DNA of 64,000 nucleotides from contig JAFRTJ010000067.1 in the NCBI GenBank assembly GCA_017427185.1, positions 1 through 64,000 on the forward strand. Reading direction: 5' to 3'. The notes under the pieces were generated by a model, which saw only the letters and a program-made list of their open reading frames with translations, ran no database searches and had not been told where the DNA came from. Positions 53,427 to 62,958 of the stretch are shown here, piece by piece. This DNA is from Bacteroidaceae bacterium. GTDB taxonomy: Bacteria > Bacteroidota > Bacteroidia > Bacteroidales > Bacteroidaceae. The position numbers and the translations under genes were made by a program. Position 1 is the stretch's first letter, and each line of letters begins with the position of its first letter.

Positions 53427-55061
53427 ATGTCATTTGGCGTAATCTATGTGGCGGTGATTCTCTTGCTGATGCTGTTTGCCCTTATGCGAGAGATGTTGCG
53501 TCCAGGTCTTGTACTGTTTACGGCAGTTGTTCTTTTGCTTTGTGCAGGTATCATTAATCCAGAGGAGGCATTGAAAGGTTTCTCGAACAAGGGTATGATT
53601 ACGGTAGCCTTGCTGTATCTGGTTAGTGAAGGAGTCAGAAAGAGTGGCATACTGGAACAGATCGTTTTCCGCATGTTGCCCACAAAGAACGTTTCCATCA
53701 CCAAGACCGGCCTTCGCTTCTATCCCATCGTGTCATTCATATCAGCTTTCTTCAATAACACTCCTGTAGTCGTTATTTTTGCTCCAATGATTAAAAACTG
53801 GGCAAAGAAGATGAAATTGCCTCCCACCAAATTTCTCATTCCTTTGAGCTATGCTACTGTAATTGGCGGTATCTGTACTTTGATAGGTACGACCACTAAT
53901 CTTGTGCTGCATGGTATGCTCATTCAGGAGCACAAGGATGAGATGACGGCTTTTGAAGAGTCGGCTGGGCAGGTGAAAGGCATCCTGCTTCAAAACAACA
54001 TCGACGGTATGCATATGTTTGAACTGACAAAAGTCGGTATCTTCATTGCTTTGGCAGGACTGATTTACCTTATTTTTTTCTCAAAGTATTTGCTTCCAGA
54101 CAATCGTCAGTCAGAAGAGGATACGGAAGATGATAAGCTGACACCTGAGATGAATCGTTATGAGATTCTTCTGAGTAATCGTTTCCCAGGATTGGGTAAG
54201 ACGTTGCATACTTTTGACTTTTACCGTCATTATGGTGCTCATGTGCGGGCTATTCGACGTGGAGGAACTATCGTAAGCGGTGACTACATGAACACGCCCT
54301 TAACGCATGAGGATACCCTCATCGTGGATGCTGAGGAAGACTTCATGAAGACGTGGGGAGACAGCCGAGTATTCTGGATGATAAACCGTATGGGTGAATA
54401 TGAGCCCCCCTTGGGCCACAAGAAGCGTTGGCTTGCAGTAGTGCTGCTTGTGCTGATGATTATTGGCGCCACAGTAGGCGAGTTACCTATCGTGACGGAT
54501 CATTTCAAGTTCCTGAAGCTCGACATGTTCTTCTTTGCCTGTGTAACTACTATCATCATGGCTTGGACCAAGATGTTCAATCCCAGGAAGTACACGAAGT
54601 TCTTCTCTTGGGACGTACTCATCACCATAGCGTGCGCTTTTGCCATTAGTGCGGCTATGACCAAGTCAGGCTTTGCAGATTTTGTGGCAGGATACATCAT
54701 CTCGTTGACTGATGCTGTTGGAGGCAGTTCGTATGGAGTCTATATTATTCTGGCGGCGTTGTTCCTCATTACCAACATCTTCACAGAACTGATTACCAAT
54801 AATGCAGCTGCTGCTTTGGCTTTCCCGCTTGCCCTGGCTGTGTCAGAGAAATTAGGTGTGAACCCAATGCCTTTCGTGGTATGTGTATGCTTTGCTGCCA
54901 GTTCGTCATTCAGTACTCCCATTGGTTACCAGACAAACCTTATCGTTCAAGGTGTGGGAGGATATAAGTTCAAGGATTTTGCCCGTGTGGGTATACCTAT
55001 GAATATCATCGTGTTCCTGGTAAGCGTACTTTTGATTCCTATCTTCTATCATTTAGTGTAA
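53427..55061 (+). CDS. SLC13/DASS-type permease, probable sulfate importer
   Basis: 544 residues with about ten transmembrane helices. 'SFISAFFNNTPVVVIFAPMI' and 'SSSFSTPIGYQTNLIVQGVG' are the paired SNT-like substrate motifs of the SLC13 family. A cytosolic insert (about 225-315, 'LTPEMNRYEILLSNRFPGLG') resembles a TrkA-C/RCK_C domain, known in bacterial sulfate permeases of this family. Its place before cysC, cysD and cysN points to sulfate as the substrate; this is inference from context. Confidence 0.82.
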   Translation: MSFGVIYVAVILLLMLFALMREMLRPGLVLFTAVVLLLCAGIINPEEALKGFSNKGMITVALLYLVSEGVRKSGILEQIVFRMLPTKNVSITKTGLRFYPIVSFISAFFNNTPVVVIFAPMIKNWAKKMKLPPTKFLIPLSYATVIGGICTLIGTTTNLVLHGMLIQEHKDEMTAFEESAGQVKGILLQNNIDGMHMFELTKVGIFIALAGLIYLIFFSKYLLPDNRQSEEDTEDDKLTPEMNRYEILLSNRFPGLGKTLHTFDFYRHYGAHVRAIRRGGTIVSGDYMNTPLTHEDTLIVDAEEDFMKTWGDSRVFWMINRMGEYEPPLGHKKRWLAVVLLVLMIIGATVGELPIVTDHFKFLKLDMFFFACVTTIIMAWTKMFNPRKYTKFFSWDVLITIACAFAISAAMTKSGFADFVAGYIISLTDAVGGSSYGVYIILAALFLITNIFTELITNNAAAALAFPLALAVSEKLGVNPMPFVVCVCFAASSSFSTPIGYQTNLIVQGVGGYKFKDFARVGIPMNIIVFLVSVLLIPIFYHLV

Positions 55062-55083
55062 CCCGATAAACCTATCCTGTACT

Positions 55084-55704
55084 ATGGTACCAAACGAACA
55101 AAACGAACATCATCCAGCCAATATTTATCCTATCACGATGATGACTCGCGAGGACAAGGAGAACCTGTTGGGGCAGCGTGGCATAATGGTGTGGTTCACA
55201 GGTCTGAGTGGTAGCGGCAAGAGTACTGTGGCATTGGGCGTCGAACGCGAATTGCACCGACAAGGTATCCTGTGCCGTATCTTGGATGGCGACAATATCC
55301 GAACGGGTATCAATAATAATCTTGGTTTCTCTGCAGAGGATCGTCGAGAGAACATACGCCGTATAGCAGAGGTAGGTAAACTATTTGTTCAGACGGGTAT
55401 TGTCACGCTGGCATGTTTCGTTTCTCCCACCAATGATATCCGCCAACTGGCACGTGACATTATCGGAGCAGACGATTTTCTTGAAGTATATGTATCCACT
55501 CCTATAGAGGAATGTGAGCGTCGAGATGTGAAAGGTCTCTATGCACGAGCCAGAAGGGGAGAGGTGAAGGATTTCACAGGTATTAGTGCTCCTTTCGAAG
55601 CGCCGCTGTATCCGTCACTCAGTATAGACACCTCGAGGCTCTCCCTTGAGGATTGTGTTCAAAAAGTAGTTCAATTGATAACAAATCATAATAGACAGAA
55701 ATGA
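55084..55704 (+). CDS. cysC: Adenylylsulfate kinase
   Basis: It phosphorylates APS to PAPS, the universal sulfo donor. The P-loop is 'GLSGSGKS' (residues 40-47). '[27 protein letters not shown]' (shown here as the APS-binding block, residues about 68-94) and '[19 protein letters not shown]' are family-specific. 206 residues is normal. It lies 22 nt after the permease gene and overlaps cysD by 4 nt (ATGA). Confidence 0.95.
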   Translation: MVPNEQNEHHPANIYPITMMTREDKENLLGQRGIMVWFTGLSGSGKSTVALGVERELHRQGILCRILDGDNIRTGINNNLGFSAEDRRENIRRIAEVGKLFVQTGIVTLACFVSPTNDIRQLARDIIGADDFLEVYVSTPIEECERRDVKGLYARARRGEVKDFTGISAPFEAPLYPSLSIDTSRLSLEDCVQKVVQLITNHNRQK

Positions 55705-56609
55705 AGCAATACAACCTGAGCCACTTGCAGGAACTGGAGGCAGAAAGCATCCACATCATCCGTGAGGTGGCCGCTGAGTTTGAGAACCCTGTGATGCTCT
55801 ATAGTATTGGGAAAGACAGTTCTGTGATGGTGCGTCTTGCTGAGAAAGCTTTCGCACCAGGAAAAGTACCTTTTCCTTTGATGCATATTGACAGCAAGTG
55901 GAAGTTCAAGGAAATGATTCAATTCCGCGATGAGTATGCAAAGAAGTATGGCTGGAATCTTATCGTGGAGAGCAACATGGAGGCTTTCAATGCAGGTGTG
56001 GGACCTTTCACGCATGGCAGCAAAGTGCATACTGACCTGATGAAAACAAAGGCTTTGCTGGATGCGTTGAATAAATACAAATTCGATGCTGCATTTGGAG
56101 GTGCCCGTCGTGATGAGGAAAAATCACGTGCAAAAGAACGTATATTCTCATTCCGCGACCAATTCCAGCAGTGGGATCCTAAGAACCAGCGTCCAGAATT
56201 GTGGGATATCTATAACAGCAGAATCCACAAAGGAGAGAGCATTCGTGTCTTTCCTCTAAGTAATTGGACAGAGTTGGATATCTGGCAATACATCCGTTTG
56301 GAGAATATACCTATTGTACCTTTATATTATGCTAAGGAACGTCCCATCGTTGAAATTGATGGAAACCTCATCATGGCAGATGATGATCGTCTTCCAGAGA
56401 AATATCGCCCTCTCATCAAGCCGCGCACAGTACGTTTCAGAACCTTGGGATGCTGGCCATTAACAGGTGCTGTAGAAAGCAATGCCACCACTATCGAGGA
56501 GATCGTAGAGGAGATGATGACCACAACGAAGAGTGAGCGTACTACCCGTGTGATTGATTTCGACCAGGAAGCAAGTATGGAGCAGAAAAAGAGAGAGGGT
56601 TATTTCTAA
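55701..56609 (+). CDS. cysD: Sulfate adenylyltransferase subunit 2
   Basis: The catalytic subunit of ATP sulfurylase, which forms APS from ATP and sulfate. The PP-loop '[20 protein letters not shown]' is near residue 33; '[15 protein letters not shown]' and '[19 protein letters not shown]' follow. 302 residues matches the family. It is translationally coupled to cysC. CysN, its GTPase partner, follows after 19 nt. Confidence 0.96.
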   Translation: MKQYNLSHLQELEAESIHIIREVAAEFENPVMLYSIGKDSSVMVRLAEKAFAPGKVPFPLMHIDSKWKFKEMIQFRDEYAKKYGWNLIVESNMEAFNAGVGPFTHGSKVHTDLMKTKALLDALNKYKFDAAFGGARRDEEKSRAKERIFSFRDQFQQWDPKNQRPELWDIYNSRIHKGESIRVFPLSNWTELDIWQYIRLENIPIVPLYYAKERPIVEIDGNLIMADDDRLPEKYRPLIKPRTVRFRTLGCWPLTGAVESNATTIEEIVEEMMTTTKSERTTRVIDFDQEASMEQKKREGYF

Positions 56610-56628
56610 GAAAAGGAAAGAAGGAATT

Positions 56629-58119
56629 ATGAGTAACATAAAAGAAACATCTCTTTACCCACAGGAAGGAAAAGATGGCGGAAACGGGACAGGTACCAAC
56701 CTCGACATCAAGGCATTCTTGGATGCTGACGAAAAGAAGGATTTGTTGCGTCTGTTGACTGCAGGATCTGTAGATGATGGAAAATCTACCCTGATAGGTC
56801 GATTGCTGTTTGACAGCAAGAAACTTTATGAGGATCAATTGCAGGCACTGGAGAAAGACAGCAAACGCGTGGGAAATGCTGGTGCAGGGCAGATTGACTA
56901 TGCATTGTTGCTCGACGGACTGAAAGCCGAGCGAGAGGAAGGCATTACAATCGATGTGGCTTATCGCTATTTCAGTACCAACAACCGTAAGTTCATTATT
57001 GCTGATACTCCAGGACACGAGCAGTACACACGAAACATGATAACGGGCGGTTCGACTGCTAACTTGGCTATCATTCTGGTAGACTCTCGCATGGGTGTCA
57101 TCACGCAAACACGCCGCCACACTTATCTGGTAAGCCTGCTTGGCATCAAGCATATCGTTTTGGCAGTCAACAAGATGGATTTGGTGGATTTTTCAGAAGA
57201 AATCTTCAATAACATCAAACAGGAATACTTGAATCTGACGGAATCCCTTGGCATAGATGATGTTACCTGTATACCCTTGAGCGCGTTGGAGGGTGACAAT
57301 GTTGTGGAAAAGAGTGATCATACTCCCTGGTATGACGGTCCTTCCCTTTTGGATTTTCTGGAGACAGTACCCATTCATCTTGACCGCAACATGAAAGATT
57401 TCCGTTATCCTGTCCAGTACGTCCTTCGTCCCAATCTCGATTTCAGAGGATTCTGCGGCAAGATAGCCAGTGGTGTCATCCGCAAGGGAGACGAGGTGGT
57501 AGCTTTGCCTTCGATGAAGCGGAGCCATGTGAAGAGTATTGTCACCTACGATGGTGATCTCGAGGAAGCTTTCTGCCCCCAATGTGTTACCCTTACCCTC
57601 GAGGACGAGATTGATATCTCTCGTGGTGAGATGATCGTCCGTCCTGACAATCTTCCCAATATCGGAAGGAATTTTGAGACGATGCTGGTGTGGATGGATG
57701 AGGAACCTATGGATAGGGGCAAGCAATTCTTCCTGAAGCACAATACAAATACCACACGTGCCACCATCAATGAAATCAAATATCGCGTGGACGTGAATAC
57801 TATGCAGCGATTGGACGGGCGTGACTTCAAATTGAATGAAATAGGTTGTGTGCAAATCACCACCGCCAAGACTCTTTTCTTCGATGCGTATGCCAAGAAC
57901 AGAGCCACAGGAGCCTTCATCCTGATCGATCCCATCACCAATAACACTTCTGCCGTAGGTATGATTGCTCGTCCGTTGGAGTTTGAAGATATCAATCAGG
58001 CAGATGTTCCCACTTTGGATTTGAAGAAACTTGGTATCGATGAGCAACACTACGAGGCAATAGAGAAGGCTGTAAAGGAACTAAGCAGACAAGGATTAGA
58101 AATAAAAGTCATACGATAA
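56629..58119 (+). CDS. cysN: Sulfate adenylyltransferase subunit 1 (GTPase)
   Basis: The GTPase subunit that drives APS formation. G1 'GSVDDGKS' (residues 46-53), G3 'DTPGHEQY' and G4 'NKMDLVDF' are clear, and EF-Tu-like beta domains complete the protein. The ATG at 56629 is chosen because an AAGGAAAGAAGGA purine run lies just before it; the longer frame (56554) overlaps cysD. The protein has 496 residues and no fused CysC kinase domain, in agreement with the separate cysC. The sulfotransferase gene starts one base after its stop codon. Confidence 0.95.
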   Translation: MSNIKETSLYPQEGKDGGNGTGTNLDIKAFLDADEKKDLLRLLTAGSVDDGKSTLIGRLLFDSKKLYEDQLQALEKDSKRVGNAGAGQIDYALLLDGLKAEREEGITIDVAYRYFSTNNRKFIIADTPGHEQYTRNMITGGSTANLAIILVDSRMGVITQTRRHTYLVSLLGIKHIVLAVNKMDLVDFSEEIFNNIKQEYLNLTESLGIDDVTCIPLSALEGDNVVEKSDHTPWYDGPSLLDFLETVPIHLDRNMKDFRYPVQYVLRPNLDFRGFCGKIASGVIRKGDEVVALPSMKRSHVKSIVTYDGDLEEAFCPQCVTLTLEDEIDISRGEMIVRPDNLPNIGRNFETMLVWMDEEPMDRGKQFFLKHNTNTTRATINEIKYRVDVNTMQRLDGRDFKLNEIGCVQITTAKTLFFDAYAKNRATGAFILIDPITNNTSAVGMIARPLEFEDINQADVPTLDLKKLGIDEQHYEAIEKAVKELSRQGLEIKVIR

Positions 58120-58120
58120 T

Positions 58121-59230
58121 ATGGGTTTAATAGAATTCAGTAAGCTCCCTGTGAACACGCTGGTTGGAGCCGATTGGAACACTTTCAAGACCGTCACGAA
58201 AGGGCAACACATCGCACCAGAGAAAAAGACGAAATTCTTCCTGACGAAAGTCATCTGCCGAATCCTGAGTACATGTGTTCCTTTCCAGGAACGGAAATAC
58301 AAGAAACTGCTGGCCGACAAGCCGATGGAGAACGATCCCTTGTTCATTCTTGGCCATTGGAGAAGCGGAACGACATTTGTCCACAACATCTTTGCCCAGG
58401 ATAAACACTTTGGATACACCACTACGTATCAAACCGTTTTCCCTCACTACGTAATGGCTTTGCAAGGATTCTTCAAACCCACTATGGGTTGGCTCATGCC
58501 AGACAAGCGTCCGACAGACAATATGGAGCTGGCTCCAGACCTTCCTCAGGAGGAAGAGTTCGCTATCAACAACTCCTGCCCATTCAATTACTACAACTTC
58601 TGGTTCTTTCCAGAGAAGATGAACGAATACTGCGATCGCTACCTGACATTCAAAGCTATCACTCCCAAGGAAGAACAAGCCTTTAAAGACAACTTCGAGA
58701 AACTGGTGAAGATAAGCCTTTGGAACACGAATGGGACTCAATATCTGAGCAAGAATCCTCCTCATACTGGGCGACTGAAGACGATGAGTGAACTCTTTCC
58801 AAACGCGAAATACATCTTTTTGATGAGGAATCCATACACCGTCTTCGAGAGCACACGCAGTTTCTATACGAACACTATCAAACCCCTGGAACTTCACAGC
58901 ATTCCTCTCGAGCAGATGGAGCAGAACATCCTGCGCAACTATATGGAACTCTATCGTGCATACAAGGAGCAGAAGAAGTATGTTCCAGAGGGAAATATCT
59001 ATGAGGTGAGGTTCGAGGATATAGAACAGGATGCTCTTGGCATTACTGAGAAGATTTATCACGACCTGAATATTCCTGGATGGGAAGAAGCGCGCCCAGC
59101 CATCGAAAAGTATATTGGCGGAAAGAAAGGCTATAAGAAAAATAAATACAATTACGATCCTCGCACCGTCGAATTGGTGAACCAGCATTGGGGCGAAGTG
59201 TTGGACGAGTGGGGTTATGAAAGACTTTGA
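58121..59230 (+). CDS. PAPS-dependent sulfotransferase
   Basis: It transfers a sulfo group from PAPS to an unknown acceptor. The 5'-phosphosulfate loop is 'LGHWRSGTTFVHNIF' (GHWRSGTT at 78-85), and the 3'-phosphate-binding block is 'IFLMRNPYTVFESTRSFY'. 369 residues, no signal peptide. It fits the Sulfotransfer_3-like family. It begins one base after cysN and closes the operon. The gene order resembles the Bacteroides thetaiotaomicron locus that includes a steroid sulfotransferase (BT_0416), as I recall. Substrate cannot be told from sequence. Confidence 0.88.
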   Translation: MGLIEFSKLPVNTLVGADWNTFKTVTKGQHIAPEKKTKFFLTKVICRILSTCVPFQERKYKKLLADKPMENDPLFILGHWRSGTTFVHNIFAQDKHFGYTTTYQTVFPHYVMALQGFFKPTMGWLMPDKRPTDNMELAPDLPQEEEFAINNSCPFNYYNFWFFPEKMNEYCDRYLTFKAITPKEEQAFKDNFEKLVKISLWNTNGTQYLSKNPPHTGRLKTMSELFPNAKYIFLMRNPYTVFESTRSFYTNTIKPLELHSIPLEQMEQNILRNYMELYRAYKEQKKYVPEGNIYEVRFEDIEQDALGITEKIYHDLNIPGWEEARPAIEKYIGGKKGYKKNKYNYDPRTVELVNQHWGEVLDEWGYERL

Positions 59231-59237
59231 AGAAAGG

Positions 59238-59335
59238 CGACGTGTTGCGATGATGATTTCAACACGTTGACTTCCCGATTTCAACGTGTTGACTTTGCGG
59301 TTTCAACACGTTGATTCTTTTTCTTCGACGTGTTG
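59238..59335. repeat. 22-bp periodic array C (5 units)
   Basis: Cores CGACGTGTTG (59238), CAACACGTTG (59260), CAACGTGTTG (59282), CAACACGTTG (59304) and CGACGTGTTG (59326) repeat at exactly 22 bp. The order reads c-a-b-a-c, symmetrical by unit type. Linkers mostly end in TTT. The array begins 7 nt after the sulfotransferase stop codon. The remainder of 59336-59634 shows only an AT-rich leader and a weak promoter. Confidence 0.92.
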
Positions 59336-59511
59336 AATTCCTCGAATGAATGCTTTTGAGGAATGTGATTGATTTAAATGACTCTGTGTCAGGGAAAACG
59401 TTTCCATGAGTGCGAGCAAAGGTTGAAGAGAGGGGATTTTCTCAGGATAAAATAATTGCTGAGATTTTGAAAATTCTCGCCTCTCATTTAGGTAAATTGA
59501 AAATTTCTTTA

Positions 59512-59519
59512 TAAATTTA
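59512..59519 (+). promoter_or_regulatory. Possible -7 box for the TonB receptor gene
   Basis: TAAATTTA, one base off TAnnTTTG, about 115 nt before the ATG at 59635. TTTAG at 59487-59491 could serve as a -33 element. Confidence 0.45.
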
Positions 59520-59634
59520 CACCGTCTTAGCCGATGCTCTTCGCGGGCAATGTGGCAGTTTGACACATAAGAAAAGTTCGATATTTCAAATCAACACTAA
59601 TTATACTAATTTATTTATCATTTTCATTAAAGTC

Positions 59635-62600
59635 ATGCAGAAGAGATTGCATTTGCTTTTTTCGTTGATGATGCTCGTTGCATCATCAGCAATGGCGCAG
59701 GTAACCACTTCAAGCCTTGCTGGTAAGGTGGAGGCTGATGGTGAGGATGTGGTTGGTGCATACGTGGAGGCTAAGCACATGCCTTCAGGTACCAGCTACA
59801 GAGCTGTTACTAATGCGAAGGGTATGTATACCATCAATGGTATGCGCGTAGGTGGTCCATACGAAGTCACGATCAAGTACATTGGCTTCGAGACCAAAAC
59901 TGTAAAGAACATCTCCTTGGAGCTGGGTGAGACCTACAACCTGAAGACTACTTTGAATGAGGACACCCAGGTGATGGATGAGGTGCTCGTTCAGGCAAAA
60001 GGTAGTAAGTTCTCGTATGAGAAGACAGGAGCCAGCACGAACATCTCTAACCAGCAGATGCTGGAGATGCCTACTGTCAGTCGCAGTATCACGGAGTTTA
60101 CCCGCTTGTCTCCCTATGGCGGAAACGGGTTGACATTCCAAGGAAACGATGGTCGCACTTCCAATTTCACGGTGGATGGTGCCAACTTCAACAACAACTT
60201 TGGTTTGAGCAGCGCTCTTCCTGGCGGTGGCAATCCTATCAGTATCGATGCTATTGAGGAAATGCAGATTGTCATCAGCCCTTATGATGTTCGCCAGACA
60301 GGCTTCATAGGTGGTGCCCTGAATGCCATCACCAAGTCTGGTACCAATACTTTCAAGGGAAGCGCCTATGTTTACCATAGGAATGAAAACATGCGTGGCG
60401 ATGCAGTATCCAAGGTTGCCATCGAGAGTGCACGTGAGAAGGATCGTAGCACAACGTATGGATTTACCCTGGGAGGTCCAATCGTAAAGAACAAGTTGTT
60501 CTTTTTCGTAAACGGCGAGTTGGTGAAGACTCCTACAGTCGCAACCCGTTGGAGGGCATCAGAAAACGGCGTTGGCAACGAGGCGTTATTTTTGTCCTAT
60601 GCAACTGTCAACGATATGCAGCGTGTATCCGATTTCGTGAAGGAAAAATACGGATACAACACAGGCTCATATACAAACTTTCCTGCTGATATAGACAACA
60701 AGAAGATGCTTGCCCGTATTGACTGGAACATCAATGAAAAGAATCATTTGGCCGTTCGATACAACTACACAGACAACAACACTTGGAACACGCCGAATGC
60801 CAGCAGTATGGATGGTGGAACTCGTTCTGCCTTCTCGCGTATCGGATTGTATTCTATGTCTTATGCAAACTCAATGTATTCTTTGAACAACAGAGTGCAT
60901 AGTGCTACGTTGGATTTGAACAGCCGCATCAACAATCAATTGTCAAATCAGTTCCTTGCCACCTTCTCGAAACTGGATGATGTTCGTGGTAGTGATTCCA
61001 GCGAGTTTCCTTTCATCGACATTCACGACGGAACAAATACTACGACCCAATACATGGCTCTCGGATATGAACTCTTTACTTGGAACAATGCTGTACACAA
61101 TACCATTGCTACCATTAAGGACGATATCACATATTCGCTGAACAGGCATAAGATTATGGCAGGTCTGAATTACGAATACCAGATGGCAGACAACCAGTAT
61201 ATGCGTAACGGTACTGGATACTATCGCTATAAGAGCGTGGATGACTTCCTTAATGGAAATACTCCAGAAGTGGTTTGTCTGACTTATGGATATGATGGGG
61301 AGACCAGTCCTGCTGCCCGTGTCACTTTCAACAAAGCTGGTATCTATGCGCAGGATGAATGGCAAGCTACGGATAAGTTCAAGTTGACCTATGGCCTGCG
61401 TGTGGATGGATTGTTCTTCAGCAACAAGGACCTTATGACCAACCAAGCTATCTATGACCTCGACTACAATGGTCGCCATATCGATACAGGCAAGTGGCCG
61501 AGTGGCAACATAAGTGTATCACCTCGAGTTGGTTTCCAATGGGATGTGTTTGGCAACAAGAGCTTGAAGTTGCGTGGAGGTACGGGTCTCTTCTCAGGCC
61601 GTATTCCATTGGTCTTCTTCACCAATATGCCTACCAATTCAGGTATGATTCAATACCAGGCACAAATTGGTCCTTCCACAAGTTACAACCGTCTGCCAGA
61701 TGCAGTCAAGTCTAATTATGCCAGCGTTGGTGACGTTTTGGCAGAATTCAGAGGAGGATTGGCTACTGATGGGAATGGTAAGGCTACAGTTGCAGCTCTG
61801 CAGAACAAATTGGCAGCGATGGGTTATCCTATGACAGTTTCTCCTCAGGATGGAACAGTACCATCTTCTATCAGCGCTGTAGATCCTGACTTCAAGATGC
61901 CACAAGACTGGAAGACTTCTTTGGCTTTGGATTACTCGTTACCTGTATCATTCCCTCTGACTATCAGTGCAGAAGCAATTCTCAACAAGACCGTCAACAC
62001 TTCAACGATTTCAGATTGGAGTATGATGGATGCAGAGGGTTTCGCGCGTTGGAATGGAGCAGATGCACGTCCTATATATCCTTCAGACTTCCGCACCAGT
62101 ACAAAAGCATTCGTTCTTGAGAACACTCATAAAGGTTATGGTTGGACAGCAAGCCTGAGTATGAATGCTCGTCCTTGGGATTTCCTGAGCATCATGGCAG
62201 CTTACACTTGGAGTGCCAAGAAGGAGTTGACTTCAATGCCTGGTTCTGCAGCTGAGTCTGCATTTACTTATGTTCCTACAGTTAATGGCCCCAACAATAT
62301 CAAATTGCACAATGCCATCAATCTGACTCCACATCGTTTCATCGCATCTGTAACGGGGCATGATCGTAGCAACAACCATTATAGTTTGATATACGAGACC
62401 TGGAATGGAGGTTACAATTACTCCTACATGCTGGCTAACGACATGAACGGTGACGGTTATAATTACGACGCACTCTATATTCCTACTGATAGTGAGGTTG
62501 AAAATGGTCAGTTCCGTTTCGCAACAGCTGATGACAAGACTCGCTTTATGGATTATGTACATGGTGACAGTTACCTGAAGAAGCATCAAGGCGAATATGC

Positions 62601-62940
62601 TGAAGCATACAGCGTATACAATCCTTGGGTACATCGTATAGACATCAGCTACAAGCATGATTTCAAACTTAAGGTACGTAACTCCATGAATACACTCCAG
62701 TTAGGTTTTGATATGAAGAACTTGATGAATCTCTTCAATTCAAGTTGGGGTGTAAGCAAGTATATGAACTCAAAACTCAATTCAGGAAGAATCCTGAAGT
62801 ACGAAGGTACAGATGCACAGGGTTACCCCGTATTCTCAACTCCTAGTGTTGTTAATAAGAACACAAAGACTTGGGCTGACAATATCGCCATTGGCCAGTG
62901 CTGGTACATGTCTATTGGTGTAAAGTACATGTTTAATTAA
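59635..62940 (+). CDS. Oar-like TonB-dependent outer membrane receptor
   Basis: 1101 residues with a signal peptide ending at 'SSAMAQ'. A carboxypeptidase-regulatory-like beta-sandwich (about 23-110, 'SLAGKVEADGEDVVGAYVEA') precedes the plug ('DGRTSNFTVDGANFNNNFGL', 'GGALNAITKSGTNTFKGSAY') and a large beta-barrel ending in '...SIGVKYMFN' with a terminal aromatic. This layout fits Oar/TonB receptors, which import or display unknown substrates. The upstream ATG at 59560 gives a 25-residue extension without a signal; 59635 is preferred. No SusD partner follows; a lipoprotein does. Confidence 0.87.
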   Translation: MQKRLHLLFSLMMLVASSAMAQVTTSSLAGKVEADGEDVVGAYVEAKHMPSGTSYRAVTNAKGMYTINGMRVGGPYEVTIKYIGFETKTVKNISLELGETYNLKTTLNEDTQVMDEVLVQAKGSKFSYEKTGASTNISNQQMLEMPTVSRSITEFTRLSPYGGNGLTFQGNDGRTSNFTVDGANFNNNFGLSSALPGGGNPISIDAIEEMQIVISPYDVRQTGFIGGALNAITKSGTNTFKGSAYVYHRNENMRGDAVSKVAIESAREKDRSTTYGFTLGGPIVKNKLFFFVNGELVKTPTVATRWRASENGVGNEALFLSYATVNDMQRVSDFVKEKYGYNTGSYTNFPADIDNKKMLARIDWNINEKNHLAVRYNYTDNNTWNTPNASSMDGGTRSAFSRIGLYSMSYANSMYSLNNRVHSATLDLNSRINNQLSNQFLATFSKLDDVRGSDSSEFPFIDIHDGTNTTTQYMALGYELFTWNNAVHNTIATIKDDITYSLNRHKIMAGLNYEYQMADNQYMRNGTGYYRYKSVDDFLNGNTPEVVCLTYGYDGETSPAARVTFNKAGIYAQDEWQATDKFKLTYGLRVDGLFFSNKDLMTNQAIYDLDYNGRHIDTGKWPSGNISVSPRVGFQWDVFGNKSLKLRGGTGLFSGRIPLVFFTNMPTNSGMIQYQAQIGPSTSYNRLPDAVKSNYASVGDVLAEFRGGLATDGNGKATVAALQNKLAAMGYPMTVSPQDGTVPSSISAVDPDFKMPQDWKTSLALDYSLPVSFPLTISAEAILNKTVNTSTISDWSMMDAEGFARWNGADARPIYPSDFRTSTKAFVLENTHKGYGWTASLSMNARPWDFLSIMAAYTWSAKKELTSMPGSAAESAFTYVPTVNGPNNIKLHNAINLTPHRFIASVTGHDRSNNHYSLIYETWNGGYNYSYMLANDMNGDGYNYDALYIPTDSEVENGQFRFATADDKTRFMDYVHGDSYLKKHQGEYAEAYSVYNPWVHRIDISYKHDFKLKVRNSMNTLQLGFDMKNLMNLFNSSWGVSKYMNSKLNSGRILKYEGTDAQGYPVFSTPSVVNKNTKTWADNIAIGQCWYMSIGVKYMFN

Positions 62941-62958
62941 TATTAAAGAAGATCGAAT

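Noticed and set aside
58127..59284. 385-aa minus-strand frame
   Set aside because: Antisense to the sulfotransferase, which has clear PAPS-binding motifs and is embedded in an operon.
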